Assembly: GCA_947628005.1 (NCBI GenBank)
Contig: CANQYI010000003.1
Location: 62,001 to 126,000 of the forward strand
From: an uncultured Clostridia bacterium
Lineage (GTDB): Bacteria > Bacillota > Clostridia > TANB77 > CAG-465
Reading direction: 5' to 3'
DNA: 64,000 bases
The notes under the pieces are model-generated. The model was not told the DNA's origin and searched no databases. It saw only the letters and a list, made by a program, of their open reading frames with translations. The position numbers and the translations under genes are program-made. Within the stretch, counting starts at the first letter, position 1; each line of letters begins with the position of its first letter. This document shows positions 6,192 to 14,745 of this stretch, piece after piece.

Positions 6192-8546
6192 TCAATCTCG
6201 ACTTCCGCCAATAATTTTATAACCTGCTATTTTATATCCCTTTAATCTCCTATTATACATTTTTTCTAGTACTTTCATATTATCTAAATAATCATATACA
6301 ATTACTTTTTCCTTATCTTTATGCTCTCTGTGAAGTCTACCTACATATTGTATAATTCTACCTTTCCATGAAACAGGCATTGTTAAAAATAATGTATCTA
6401 ATCTATTATCATCAAATCCTTCTCCTATTGAACTACTTGTTGCTAAAATAATTCTTGGTTTATGCTCTTTATCCGCTTCTGTTAGTAAATCTTGCATTTC
6501 CTTTGTTTTCTTTTTGCCCATATTGCCTTTATATATTACAACTGGCACATTCAAATCTTCTAAACTATCTTTTAGAATTTTTAAATGCTCTATTCTTTCA
6601 GTTAAAACAATTGGTATTCTTCCTTCTAAAACACTTTTCTTTATATCTTCTATTATCATACTATTTCTAAAAACATTTTTGCACATGTCATTTAATATTT
6701 CTGAAATCTGTATCTTATCCTTTTCTTCCATTGGAATATATTTATAACTAGTTTTTTTAACAATTACTTCGTGCTCCATTTCTCTATTTTGTTTTAGTTC
6801 ACGATTAGATACTCTTGCTCTTATATCTCCACATTGCATATAAATTATTTTATGCCACCCATCTTTTCTTGTTGGTGTAGCTGTTAATCCATATACATAT
6901 TTAGCCCTAACTTGTTTTAATACATTTTCAAAGCTAAATGCTGCCACATGATGACACTCATCTACTATTACCAATCCATATCCTTTTATTAATTCTTCAA
7001 AATTATCTTTTTTAAACAACGATTGAAAACTTGCTATATCTAAATTTCCATTTAATTTTTCTTTACCACTACCTATTTGTCCTATTTCTTTTTTATCAAT
7101 ACCTAGAAAATAAGCTAATCTTTCTTTCCATTGCTCTAGTAAATTGTTTCTATTAACTATTACTAAAGCATTTGTTTTTAATTCTGAAATTATTTTTGCT
7201 CCTATCACTGTTTTTCCGAAACCTGTTGTTGCACAAAGTACACCTGTTTCATGTTGTAATAATTCATTTTTTACTTTTTCTTGTTTTTTATCTAGTTTTC
7301 CTATAAACTCATAATCAGTCTTTGTGCCTTCTTCCCTTGTATCTTTAATTATTAATTTAACATTACTTTTTTCACATATTGCTCTAATTTTATCCATGCA
7401 ACCTCTTGGTAAAATTAAAAATCTTTCATCTTCCTCAAAACAAGCTATAATTCTAGGTGTTGTCTTATAATATATTGGCATTCTTAATTTTTGCAATTCA
7501 TAAAACTTAGGATTAGTAAAACTTGCCAATCTCTTCAAATATGTTACTTCGTTTGGTAATAATTTTAACTTTTTTATATAAATTTGATGGTCAAATATAC
7601 ATTCAATATTATTAGTAAATATAATATCTTTTAGATTTTCTTTTTTAGGAATTTCATCATCTGATATTTCTTCTGTTTCTGGTTCATTATAATCATCTTC
7701 TTTATATTTATTAACAAATTCATATACTTCATCCAAACTCATTCTTTTTATACTTGTCAAAATATCTATTGGATTTTTCTCAGGCTCAAAATACTTATTT
7801 ACAAAAACTGTATTTCCTTCTTTTGAACTTTCTCCTTGATATGGTAATGCTATTAAATTACCGAATCCACCTTTAGGCATAGTATCTTGATTTGGAAATA
7901 GTCTATCATAAGAGCTTAAATCCAATGAAGCTTTTTCCATTGTCTTCGTTAATAGTATATTTCCCATTTTTCTTACAACATTTGCAGGTATACTTTCTTC
8001 AAAGAATATCCATATATGACAACCATTTCCAGAACGTGATTTTTCTACATAAATAGGTATATTTAATTCATCAGATGTATTCCAAAATGCAGTAACATCT
8101 TGTTCATAAGTTTTCTTGTCAAAATCTATTGCTAAAAAATTGCATGTGTCTCCTGGTAATAAAGGATATATTCCAATCGTAATTTCACCTTTTAAATGTT
8201 TTAATATAATTTCATCTGTTAATGATTCTAACACTCTATTAGGACATTCACTACATTTAATTCGTGGTTTATCACATTTATATGTACTGAATTCATTTTT
8301 ACATACAGGTGAGTAACCTGACTTTCCTGTTTTATTGCTTGTCCATCTTTTAGCATATAAATCTGTTCTTCCTTTAAATATATCCCTAAATATTTTTACT
8401 TTTTCTTCATTTGAAATAACTTTTTGCTCTTTTGGTATTTCTTTTTCTTCAATCTTTCCATATATCTTTTCTTTGAGTTCCTTATTTTCTTTTTCTAATT
8501 TTAAAATAATTTGTATTAATTCTTCTTTTTCTAGGCTTTCTAGCAA
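6192..8546 (-). CDS. TOTE-type archaeo-eukaryotic primase fused to SF2 helicase
   Basis: A 784-residue two-part enzyme. After a short N-terminal coiled coil (1-30), residues about 45-250 match the primase domain that Pfam/NCBI name 'TOTE conflict system archaeo-eukaryotic primase'. The metal motif AIDFD (Asp141, Asp143), the GCHIW motif (His177) and a cysteine cluster (Cys82, 91, 98, 101) are visible. Residues about 415-770 form an SF2 helicase with Walker A TGFGKT (441-446), DECHH (529-533), LTATPTR and QYVGRLHRE. No nuclease domain is visible. Start is TTG with SD AAGGTGG. These proteins are inferred to act in defence or mobile-element conflict; function is unproven. Confidence 0.85.
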   Translation of the reverse strand: MLESLEKEELIQIILKLEKENKELKEKIYGKIEEKEIPKEQKVISNEEKVKIFRDIFKGRTDLYAKRWTSNKTGKSGYSPVCKNEFSTYKCDKPRIKCSECPNRVLESLTDEIILKHLKGEITIGIYPLLPGDTCNFLAIDFDKKTYEQDVTAFWNTSDELNIPIYVEKSRSGNGCHIWIFFEESIPANVVRKMGNILLTKTMEKASLDLSSYDRLFPNQDTMPKGGFGNLIALPYQGESSKEGNTVFVNKYFEPEKNPIDILTSIKRMSLDEVYEFVNKYKEDDYNEPETEEISDDEIPKKENLKDIIFTNNIECIFDHQIYIKKLKLLPNEVTYLKRLASFTNPKFYELQKLRMPIYYKTTPRIIACFEEDERFLILPRGCMDKIRAICEKSNVKLIIKDTREEGTKTDYEFIGKLDKKQEKVKNELLQHETGVLCATTGFGKTVIGAKIISELKTNALVIVNRNNLLEQWKERLAYFLGIDKKEIGQIGSGKEKLNGNLDIASFQSLFKKDNFEELIKGYGLVIVDECHHVAAFSFENVLKQVRAKYVYGLTATPTRKDGWHKIIYMQCGDIRARVSNRELKQNREMEHEVIVKKTSYKYIPMEEKDKIQISEILNDMCKNVFRNSMIIEDIKKSVLEGRIPIVLTERIEHLKILKDSLEDLNVPVVIYKGNMGKKKTKEMQDLLTEADKEHKPRIILATSSSIGEGFDDNRLDTLFLTMPVSWKGRIIQYVGRLHREHKDKEKVIVYDYLDNMKVLEKMYNRRLKGYKIAGYKIIGGSRD

Positions 8547-8629
8547 AGTTATTTCACCACCTTTATAATTTTTAGTTTACTCATTATTTTACATTAATTT
8601 AATTCTTACCTTATACACGCCTTATCATC

Positions 8630-9898
8630 CTATTTCAATTTATATACCACATTTTTTGAAAATCCTGTCTTTTCTATTATATCTTTTTCTAGCATTTCAT
8701 TTAAAACATTAATTGTAGCACTTTTTCCTAAATTTAATATTTTTTCAAAGATTTCTCTTGTGCCTTGAATATTTTGCTTTAGATATTCTATAATTAACAT
8801 ATATTCAGTTTTTAAATTTAATTTTGGTAATATAACAAGGAAACTATTAGGTGCAACTTTTATTTCTGGACTTGTTATTGATGTTCTATATTCTTCATAC
8901 ATTCTTGGTATTCCTGTCCCATACGCTTCTACAAAATTTAATCTATGAAATATATTTACAAGATTTGGATTTCTAGATGATGAACTTCCAAGTTTTATAT
9001 CTTCTATTGTTAATCCACTAACTAGCCCACCTAAACTTAAAAATTCTATCTTATCATTAAATATATGAATTAGGTTACTCCCATTTATTTCATAATCTCT
9101 GTGTGTAATAATGTTACATAACAATTCTCTTAAACTATTTTTTGGATATTCATATTTATCAATTCTTTCCATTCCATCTATTTTACTACTCATACGATTA
9201 TTTAGCATTAAATATTCATATACATTTTCTAATTGGCTTAATATACTTTCGTCAGAAAATTCTTTACTGTCTAGAAATTCTGATTTTGTATTATCTTTAT
9301 ATCTAGCTACTTTTATAGAATATGGACATTGATCTGAAATCAATAATGCTAAATTTGTATATTTATTATCTGAATTAATAAGTCCCAGATTCTTCTTTTC
9401 TATATCTCCAAAAGCAATATTCTTATTTTTAAATATTTTGTTAGCATAGGTAAAAGTTAAATCTTGATTAATACTAATATTCTTCTCAAATGAAATTCCT
9501 GATGACTCTATTATCATTTCTCTTATTGTTTCTTTTGTAGCATGTTGCACAGTTGCTCCTAATCTAACAAATACTCCATCAGTAGTCATTCCTTTAGATT
9601 TTATATAATAAGGTTTATTAGTTCCTCTTAAAACTTCTATAACAATTATTTCTTTATTTTCTTCAATTTCAATTCTACTTGACACGAGAAAATTTACTGA
9701 TGGTTCTATACTATCATTTATTTTACTACTTAATCTATCTAAATCTTCTTTTGCATTTTTAAGTCCCACAACTTTAGCATTATCATCATATCCCAAAATA
9801 ATTGTTCCTCCAGTAGTATTACAAAAAGCAATTATTTCTTTAACAATTGAATCTGTTAGCTCTCGTTTAAATTCTAAATTGTTATTTTCTGTTATCAA
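8630..9898 (-). CDS. AlbA_2 (Schlafen-like) domain putative regulator
   Basis: Residues about 5-115 match the AlbA_2/divergent AAA-4 (Schlafen-like) nucleic-acid-binding domain: LEFKRE, then TGGTIILGYDD and VGL. The middle and C-terminal part match the HATPase_c_4-type module, with RELLCNIITHRDY, a LGGLV turn and YGTGIPR, and the end is a winged helix. Family members are ATP-binding regulators or defence accessory factors; the target is unknown. SD AGAGGTG seven bases upstream supports TTG 9898 as start (422 aa); an upstream TTG at 9985 would start before the promoter. It transcribes toward the primase-helicase 84 bp away, so the two may form one operon. Confidence 0.85.
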   Translation of the reverse strand: MITENNNLEFKRELTDSIVKEIIAFCNTTGGTIILGYDDNAKVVGLKNAKEDLDRLSSKINDSIEPSVNFLVSSRIEIEENKEIIVIEVLRGTNKPYYIKSKGMTTDGVFVRLGATVQHATKETIREMIIESSGISFEKNISINQDLTFTYANKIFKNKNIAFGDIEKKNLGLINSDNKYTNLALLISDQCPYSIKVARYKDNTKSEFLDSKEFSDESILSQLENVYEYLMLNNRMSSKIDGMERIDKYEYPKNSLRELLCNIITHRDYEINGSNLIHIFNDKIEFLSLGGLVSGLTIEDIKLGSSSSRNPNLVNIFHRLNFVEAYGTGIPRMYEEYRTSITSPEIKVAPNSFLVILPKLNLKTEYMLIIEYLKQNIQGTREIFEKILNLGKSATINVLNEMLEKDIIEKTGFSKNVVYKLK

Positions 9899-9923
9899 AA
9901 AAATCACCTCTTTCTTTTTCGTT

Positions 9924-9952
9924 ATTATATCAACTTTTATATTTTTTATCAA
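9924..9952 (-). promoter_or_regulatory. Promoter of the AlbA_2 gene
   Basis: Minus-strand TTGATA, 17-bp spacer, TATAAT, just before the SD of the gene starting at 9898. This arrangement excludes the longer reading frame starting at 9985. Confidence 0.65.
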
Positions 9953-9966
9953 TATTTTTGACCACA

Positions 9967-9984
9967 TTTGTTTTCTTTCGTCCA
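9967..9984 (-). repeat. 18-bp direct repeat, copy 1
   Basis: TGGACGAAAGAAAACAAA on the minus strand, about 15 bp upstream of the -35 box of the AlbA_2 promoter. It is identical to 10055-10072. Position and identity suggest a binding site. Confidence 0.6.
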
Positions 9985-10054
9985 AATTTAATTATATTAC
10001 ACATTTATAGTAAAACAAAAATTGTTGATATTTCAATGATTTTCAAATTTTATT

Positions 10055-10072
10055 TTTGTTTTCTTTCGTCCA
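10055..10072 (-). repeat. 18-bp direct repeat, copy 2
   Basis: Exact second copy of the 9967-9984 motif, 88 bp away (about eight helical turns). The surrounding 10075-10280 stretch is AT-rich with no gene that I can support. Confidence 0.6.
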
Positions 10073-10280
10073 TAAATTATATTAATTGTAAATAACCACT
10101 TGCTTTCATCTATTTGATTTAACTTTGTTCCTATTCTCTATTAGAAAATCAAATTTTTTCTCACATTCTTCATCTCAATAAAACTTACTTCTAAAATTTA
10201 TTCTTTTTATATCAAAATCTCCACTTTTTCTCTTTTTTAATATTATTGATTCAATAAATTAGGATGATTTTTTCAAAAGA

Positions 10281-10311
10281 AAAAATCAACCAGTTTAACT
10301 GATTGATTTTT
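10281..10311 (-). terminator. Terminator of the tRNA-Gln transcript
   Basis: Long stem AAAATCAATCAGTT / AACTGGTTGATTTT with a T-run on the minus strand, about 40 bp past the tRNA 3' end. Confidence 0.7.
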
Positions 10312-10349
10312 ATATCTTCTGTTCTATAAAGTTCGAACAGAAACTTCGC

Positions 10350-10425
10350 TGGCTGGGGTAGCTGGATTCGAACCAGCGAAATGCCAGATTCAGAGTCTGG
10401 TGCCTTACCGCTTGGCTATACCCCA
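10350..10425 (-). tRNA. tRNA-Gln (anticodon CUG)
   Basis: Full cloverleaf on the minus strand: acceptor TGGGGTA/TACCCCA, D-arm AGCCAAGCGGTAAGGC, anticodon stem CCAGA/TCTGG with loop CTCTGAA (anticodon CTG), and T-arm GCTGG-TTCGAAT-CCAGC. Discriminator is G and the CCA end is encoded. CUG reads the rarer Gln codon CAG. A terminator hairpin follows. The T-arm would be a common integrase target, but I found no second copy of its 3' end near the integrase. Confidence 0.96.
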
Positions 10426-10469
10426 AAGATGAAAAAATTATATCATAAAAATTATATTTATTCAATACA

Positions 10470-11717
10470 TTAATCTATTTTATTTCTTGCTCTAAAATTT
10501 TCTTTATTGTACAATTTATTTTCTAACAAATTTGCATTAATTACACTACTATCACCATAAGCATTTCTAATTTTATCAATTGTTTTCTCTAATTTTTCTT
10601 GTTTTACATCTTTAGCTAAGTTTACATCCTCTGTTTTATCAAAGATAGAAATTTGTTTTTGAGGTACATAATCTTCGTCAACAAAATTAGATAAAGCTAT
10701 TGATATCATTCTTATTGGATTTTCAATTTTCCAAAAAGAAAGTATTAATTCTAAAGCCTCTTTAATTATCTGTTTATTTAAATTTATTGGAGTTTCTAAA
10801 GTAATTTGCTTTGAAGTAACTTTTAAATTTATATCTTTTATTGATACTTGTACAGTCATTGCTTTTTTGTTTATTTTTCTAATTCTAGCTCCTATTTCCT
10901 GACTTATAATACTTACTCCAAACTTTATCTCTTCTAATCCAACTAAGTTTTTTTCAAAAGTTATATCATGACTTATAGATTTTAATTCTCTTACATCATA
11001 TATTGAAGCTACCTGTAAATTATCATTACCATTTGCATATTCATATAAACTTTCTCCAATTTTTCCTAACTTTTTTGATATATAATCTTTATTTGAATTT
11101 GCTAAATCCCCTATAGTATAAATTCCCATAGAATTTAGTGCTTTGCTTGTAGCTTTGCCACAATATAAAAGTTCTGAAACCTTTAGTGGATACACAATAT
11201 CTTTATAATTTTTACGATTTATTATTGTAACAGCATCTGGTTTTTTATAATCACTACCAAGTTTAGCAAAAATTTTATTAAAAGACACACCTACAGAAAT
11301 AGTAATTCCCAACTTTTCCTTTACTTCTTTTCTAAGTTTATTTGCTATTTCTTCTCCTGTACCAAATAATTTTTGACTAGATGTAACATCTAACCAAGCC
11401 TCATCTATGCCAAATGGTTCAACTAAATCTGTATATTTTCTATATATTTCATTTATTTTTCGAGAATATTTAATATACTCACTATAATGTGGAGCAACTA
11501 AAACTAAATTTGGACATTTATTTTTTGATTTATATACAGTTTCTGCAGTATTTATATTAAATTTCTTTGCTAATTCATTTTTAGCAAGTATTACTCCATG
11601 TCTTTTTTCTGGATCTCCACACACAGCCATTGGTACAGTTTTTAATTTTGGATTTAATACCATTTCTACGGATGCAAAAAAGCAATTACAATCAGAGTGC
11701 AATATTACTCTATCCAT
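10470..11717 (-). CDS. dinB: Y-family DNA polymerase IV (DinB)
   Basis: Translesion polymerase. The N-terminal HSDCNCFFASVE (metal Asp), the catalytic FGIDEAWLD (Asp-Glu pair) and SFNKIFAKLGSDYKKP thumb region are typical. The little-finger domain follows, and QISIFD near the C-terminus is a plausible beta-clamp-binding peptide. SD AAGGAG sits five bases before ATG 11717; an upstream ATG overlaps the LexA box and is rejected. 415 residues is normal. Control by LexA is supported by the operator at 11733-11744. Confidence 0.93.
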   Translation of the reverse strand: MDRVILHSDCNCFFASVEMVLNPKLKTVPMAVCGDPEKRHGVILAKNELAKKFNINTAETVYKSKNKCPNLVLVAPHYSEYIKYSRKINEIYRKYTDLVEPFGIDEAWLDVTSSQKLFGTGEEIANKLRKEVKEKLGITISVGVSFNKIFAKLGSDYKKPDAVTIINRKNYKDIVYPLKVSELLYCGKATSKALNSMGIYTIGDLANSNKDYISKKLGKIGESLYEYANGNDNLQVASIYDVRELKSISHDITFEKNLVGLEEIKFGVSIISQEIGARIRKINKKAMTVQVSIKDINLKVTSKQITLETPINLNKQIIKEALELILSFWKIENPIRMISIALSNFVDEDYVPQKQISIFDKTEDVNLAKDVKQEKLEKTIDKIRNAYGDSSVINANLLENKLYNKENFRARNKID

Positions 11718-11732
11718 ACTTACTCCTTTTAT

Positions 11733-11744
11733 AAACATTTGTTC
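11733..11744 (-). promoter_or_regulatory. LexA (SOS) box of dinB
   Basis: GAACAAATGTTT on the minus strand fits the Gram-positive LexA consensus GAAC-N4-GTTY. It lies directly downstream of the -10 box, over the transcription start, where a repressor would block initiation. The 10-mer GAACAAATGT also occurs in the recN promoter. Confidence 0.75.
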
Positions 11745-11746
11745 TT

Positions 11747-11775
11747 ATTATACTATATTAATCTGTATATGTCAA
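11747..11775 (-). promoter_or_regulatory. Promoter of dinB
   Basis: Consensus TTGACA, 17-bp spacer, TATAAT on the minus strand, adjacent to the LexA box. Confidence 0.8.
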
Positions 11776-11780
11776 TAAAA

Positions 11781-11816
11781 AAATAGTTAAATTAAACTAT
11801 TTAACTATTTTTTATT
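11781..11816 (-). terminator. Terminator after the 572-residue gene
   Basis: A 12-bp perfect stem AAATAGTTAAAT/ATTTAACTATTT with a T-run on the minus strand overlaps the stop of the upstream gene and insulates dinB from it. Confidence 0.7.
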
Positions 11817-13530
11817 TTACTTTTATAACTTTATACTTACCAAATCCTTGATTTTCAAGTTCAAAGTCCTTAGACTTTTCACTTTTATTTAAATTAACAA
11901 AATTTATAATTTCATTTTTTAATTCATCATCATCAGTAATAATATTTTCTATTATATTATTCATAAGACCATTTGCAATATCTTCTTTTTCTATAAACTG
12001 TCCAATGCATATGTTTTCCTTTTTAATTATGCTTCTTAGTCTTACCTTATTTGTTAAATATGATTTTTTCTTTATTACTTGTTGATATAAGTTTGGTAAT
12101 TCATATTTCTTCTCTAACGTATCAATATAAATTTTTAAATTCTTTTTATCGAATTTTCTATAATTTTCATTTATATAAAGCAAAGCTTCTCTAAGTAAAT
12201 TTATTTGTTTTTGTTTTTCTTTTATCTTGATATTTTCATCATGAGTATTATATATATAACCAACATGTTCTCTTAAAGATTCTTCAAGTCTAATTATATA
12301 CTGTTTAATTAAATCTTCCTTTGATTCCTCTAAAAGTGTAATATAGTACTGTCTAAACTCAGAAATTTGTCTTATTTTAGTTGTGTTTAATTCAAATAAT
12401 TCAAGATACTTTTTAAAATTGAATTTCTTTAGTAAATTTTCGTTTAATTCATCTATTACATCATATATTTCTATATCATCCTTTACAGATAATTCAAAAT
12501 CAAATAGAATATTTTGTATATAGTCCTTAAACTTACAATTTTGCAAATAAGATGGTAATTGTTTCTTTGAATTAATATCATTTAATATGTTTTCTAATAT
12601 TGTCATACCATCATATGAATATAGGCTTATTAAGTCTTCTCTTATTTTTGAATATAAAGCCTGATTTTCTATTTCTATTTTTTCATACTCTTTAATAATA
12701 CTTCTATAATATTTTTTATGTATAAAATCAATACAATTTAATAAATGTGTCTTTGATACATCTTCTTTAAGAACAATTTCTTTAATTTTGTCATAAAAAC
12801 TTGTAAGTTTTACATCAATATAATCGCAACAATCAATAAATATCTGTTCATATGATTTTAAATACTCAATAGAATATTTGCTATCATCAGAAGAGCTTAA
12901 ATCTTTAGCAAATATATTTTTTCTATTTTTTGCATATTGATTTTCAAGTGATATAGTATTAAATATATCTAAAATTTCTTGCTTTTTATCTAAAGGAATT
13001 TGATTTTTTTCCTTATATAATGAAATTATATCAAGTAAAGAAATCATACCCTCTTTATAGTTATCAAGCTTAGAAATCATATAATTTATTGCATACACTC
13101 TCTTGTTATCTCTTGAAATTTTTTCTACTTTTGTTTTTATATCAAGTAAAATATTATCTGGATTTACTCTAATATGAATACTATTCTTTAACACATCAAT
13201 AGAATAAATTAGAGATACTATTTTTTTAACTATTTCAAGAGCTTCTTTTCTGCTATTCTCAAGTTCTAACATCTCTTGCTCTTTAATTGAAAGCAAACTT
13301 ACAATTTTACTTTCAACATTATTAACTTGCATGTAAAAAGAAGTAGATAAAACACCTTCACATTTTACAGATAAAATATCAGATAAATACTGCAATAATT
13401 CATATCTTAGCGTATCTAACTTATATCTACTAGTCAAAGTTAAATTGTTTTGAGATAGTATTTTATCAATCTTTCTTTTAATTTCATAAAAATGATTAAT
13501 ATTAACTTGTACTCCCAGTAAAACTTCCAT
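11812..13530 (-). CDS. Hypothetical 572-residue helical/coiled-coil protein
   Basis: I do not recognise a family. The protein has no signal peptide or membrane segment and is very rich in Lys, Glu, Ile, Asn and Leu, with long heptad-like stretches (for example about residues 85-115, 270-300 and 430-470), so it is probably cytoplasmic and largely alpha-helical. SD AAGGAG six bases before the ATG fixes the start. It is a single-gene unit with its own terminator. Codon use looks like that of its neighbours, so recent transfer is not indicated. Confidence 0.75.
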   Translation of the reverse strand: MEVLLGVQVNINHFYEIKRKIDKILSQNNLTLTSRYKLDTLRYELLQYLSDILSVKCEGVLSTSFYMQVNNVESKIVSLLSIKEQEMLELENSRKEALEIVKKIVSLIYSIDVLKNSIHIRVNPDNILLDIKTKVEKISRDNKRVYAINYMISKLDNYKEGMISLLDIISLYKEKNQIPLDKKQEILDIFNTISLENQYAKNRKNIFAKDLSSSDDSKYSIEYLKSYEQIFIDCCDYIDVKLTSFYDKIKEIVLKEDVSKTHLLNCIDFIHKKYYRSIIKEYEKIEIENQALYSKIREDLISLYSYDGMTILENILNDINSKKQLPSYLQNCKFKDYIQNILFDFELSVKDDIEIYDVIDELNENLLKKFNFKKYLELFELNTTKIRQISEFRQYYITLLEESKEDLIKQYIIRLEESLREHVGYIYNTHDENIKIKEKQKQINLLREALLYINENYRKFDKKNLKIYIDTLEKKYELPNLYQQVIKKKSYLTNKVRLRSIIKKENICIGQFIEKEDIANGLMNNIIENIITDDDELKNEIINFVNLNKSEKSKDFELENQGFGKYKVIKVK

Positions 13531-13637
13531 GTTTAACTCCTTACAATATTAATCAACCTCAAGTGCATTATATCATGAAATTTACAAATAGTCAATATTT
13601 ATGTTAATTTATGTACTAACTTATTTAATAAAATAAG

Positions 13638-13666
13638 AAAAAGTAGGAATAAAACATCCCTACTTA
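13638..13666 (-). terminator. Terminator after the DUF4190-like gene
   Basis: Stem AAGTAGGGAT/ATTCCTACTT with TTTTTC on the minus strand at the stop of the gene. Confidence 0.7.
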
Positions 13667-14733
13667 ACTTTTTTTGCAGTAAAAATATCATATGTAACCA
13701 TATCTTTTACCTGATATGTACCACTATTAGAAAGAGTAAAAGCATAATCTACTCTCTTATTCTTTGCCTCTGTCTCTTTACCATCCATATATACTTCATC
13801 AATAGTAAGCTCTAAATATAGTCCATCTACATAACCTGCGGCGTAAGTTTTTATTTTGTTATCGCAGTTATATGTGCCAAAATATACATTATCCATACTT
13901 TTTGAACTATCTTTATATAGATAAAATTTATTATCTTTGTCTTCAATTACTAAATAACCTTTTTTTCCTAAGTCCCACTCTCCAACTAATTTTGATTTAG
14001 CATCTTTAGAACTTAATTCGTCTTTAGTATTATCTAATTTTAAAGTGTTATATATTTTTTTTACTCTAAATATTTCATCGTAGTAATCATCTTCCTCTGC
14101 TGTAAATGTGAAAGAATAGTAATTGTAGTCATCTGCTAAAAATAGCTGAGATGATATTGTTTTTTCACCTAGAAATTCTTCCATATATTTAATTTTAATC
14201 CATGTATTTTGATTTATTTCAACTTCCGATTTATCAGAAAGTATTGTATAATGATTCTTATAGTCTTTAATAAGACTATCTGCAAACTGTTCTGTTGTCA
14301 TATATATATTAGATGTTGAATATGTAATTTCTATTGTCATATCATCTTTTTTTAATACCTTTTTATTTTCATCCGAATTTAACTTATCTTTTGACCAATC
14401 ACTGTAGTAGTTTAAATACAAATCTTCTATATTAAGTGTTTCTTCTGGTTCATCAAAATAGCTGTAATCATAATCGTAATCATAATCAAAAATATCAAAA
14501 TTTTTATATATTAAAAATAAATATAAACATACAAATAGTATTGTACATATAATTCCAAAAATACCAGTTAATAAACCTGCAATTCCCATATTTTTTCTTG
14601 TTGTTTTTATACCTAAAATTCCAAATATTATTGCTATAATACCTGAAATTAAAGATATAACTACACTAAAAGAAAGCAAAATAGAAATTATTCCAAAAAT
14701 TAAAGCTATTATAGAATACCCTTTGTTATTCAT
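13660..14733 (-). CDS. DUF4190-like membrane protein with extracytoplasmic domain
   Basis: Residues 1-75 hold two or three hydrophobic segments with the glycine-rich ILGIKTTRKNMGIAGLLTGIFG turn seen in DUF4190-type proteins (shown here in part: GIKTTRKNMGIAGLL). An acidic Asp/Tyr-rich linker (about 78-97) follows, then a soluble domain of about 250 residues on the outer face. The first soluble part is similar in layout to secreted lipoprotein-like modules; the last 100 residues form a beta-rich module containing WDLGKKGYLVIED. Function is unknown. SD AGGAGG precedes the ATG. mscS stands 13 bp upstream, so the two are probably co-transcribed. Confidence 0.75.
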   Translation of the reverse strand: MNNKGYSIIALIFGIISILLSFSVVISLISGIIAIIFGILGIKTTRKNMGIAGLLTGIFGIICTILFVCLYLFLIYKNFDIFDYDYDYDYSYFDEPEETLNIEDLYLNYYSDWSKDKLNSDENKKVLKKDDMTIEITYSTSNIYMTTEQFADSLIKDYKNHYTILSDKSEVEINQNTWIKIKYMEEFLGEKTISSQLFLADDYNYYSFTFTAEEDDYYDEIFRVKKIYNTLKLDNTKDELSSKDAKSKLVGEWDLGKKGYLVIEDKDNKFYLYKDSSKSMDNVYFGTYNCDNKIKTYAAGYVDGLYLELTIDEVYMDGKETEAKNKRVDYAFTLSNSGTYQVKDMVTYDIFTAKKVK

Positions 14734-14745
14734 TTCAATCTCCTC

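Noticed and set aside
10318-10340. CTGTTC...GAACAG inverted repeat as a LexA box
   Set aside because: The arms are separated by 10-11 bases rather than 4, and it lies between the tRNA and its terminator.
10350-10425. tRNA-Gln as attachment site for the integrase island
   Set aside because: No second copy of the tRNA 3' end was found near the integrase or elsewhere between 3.7 and 10.3 kb, and the integrase points away from the tRNA.
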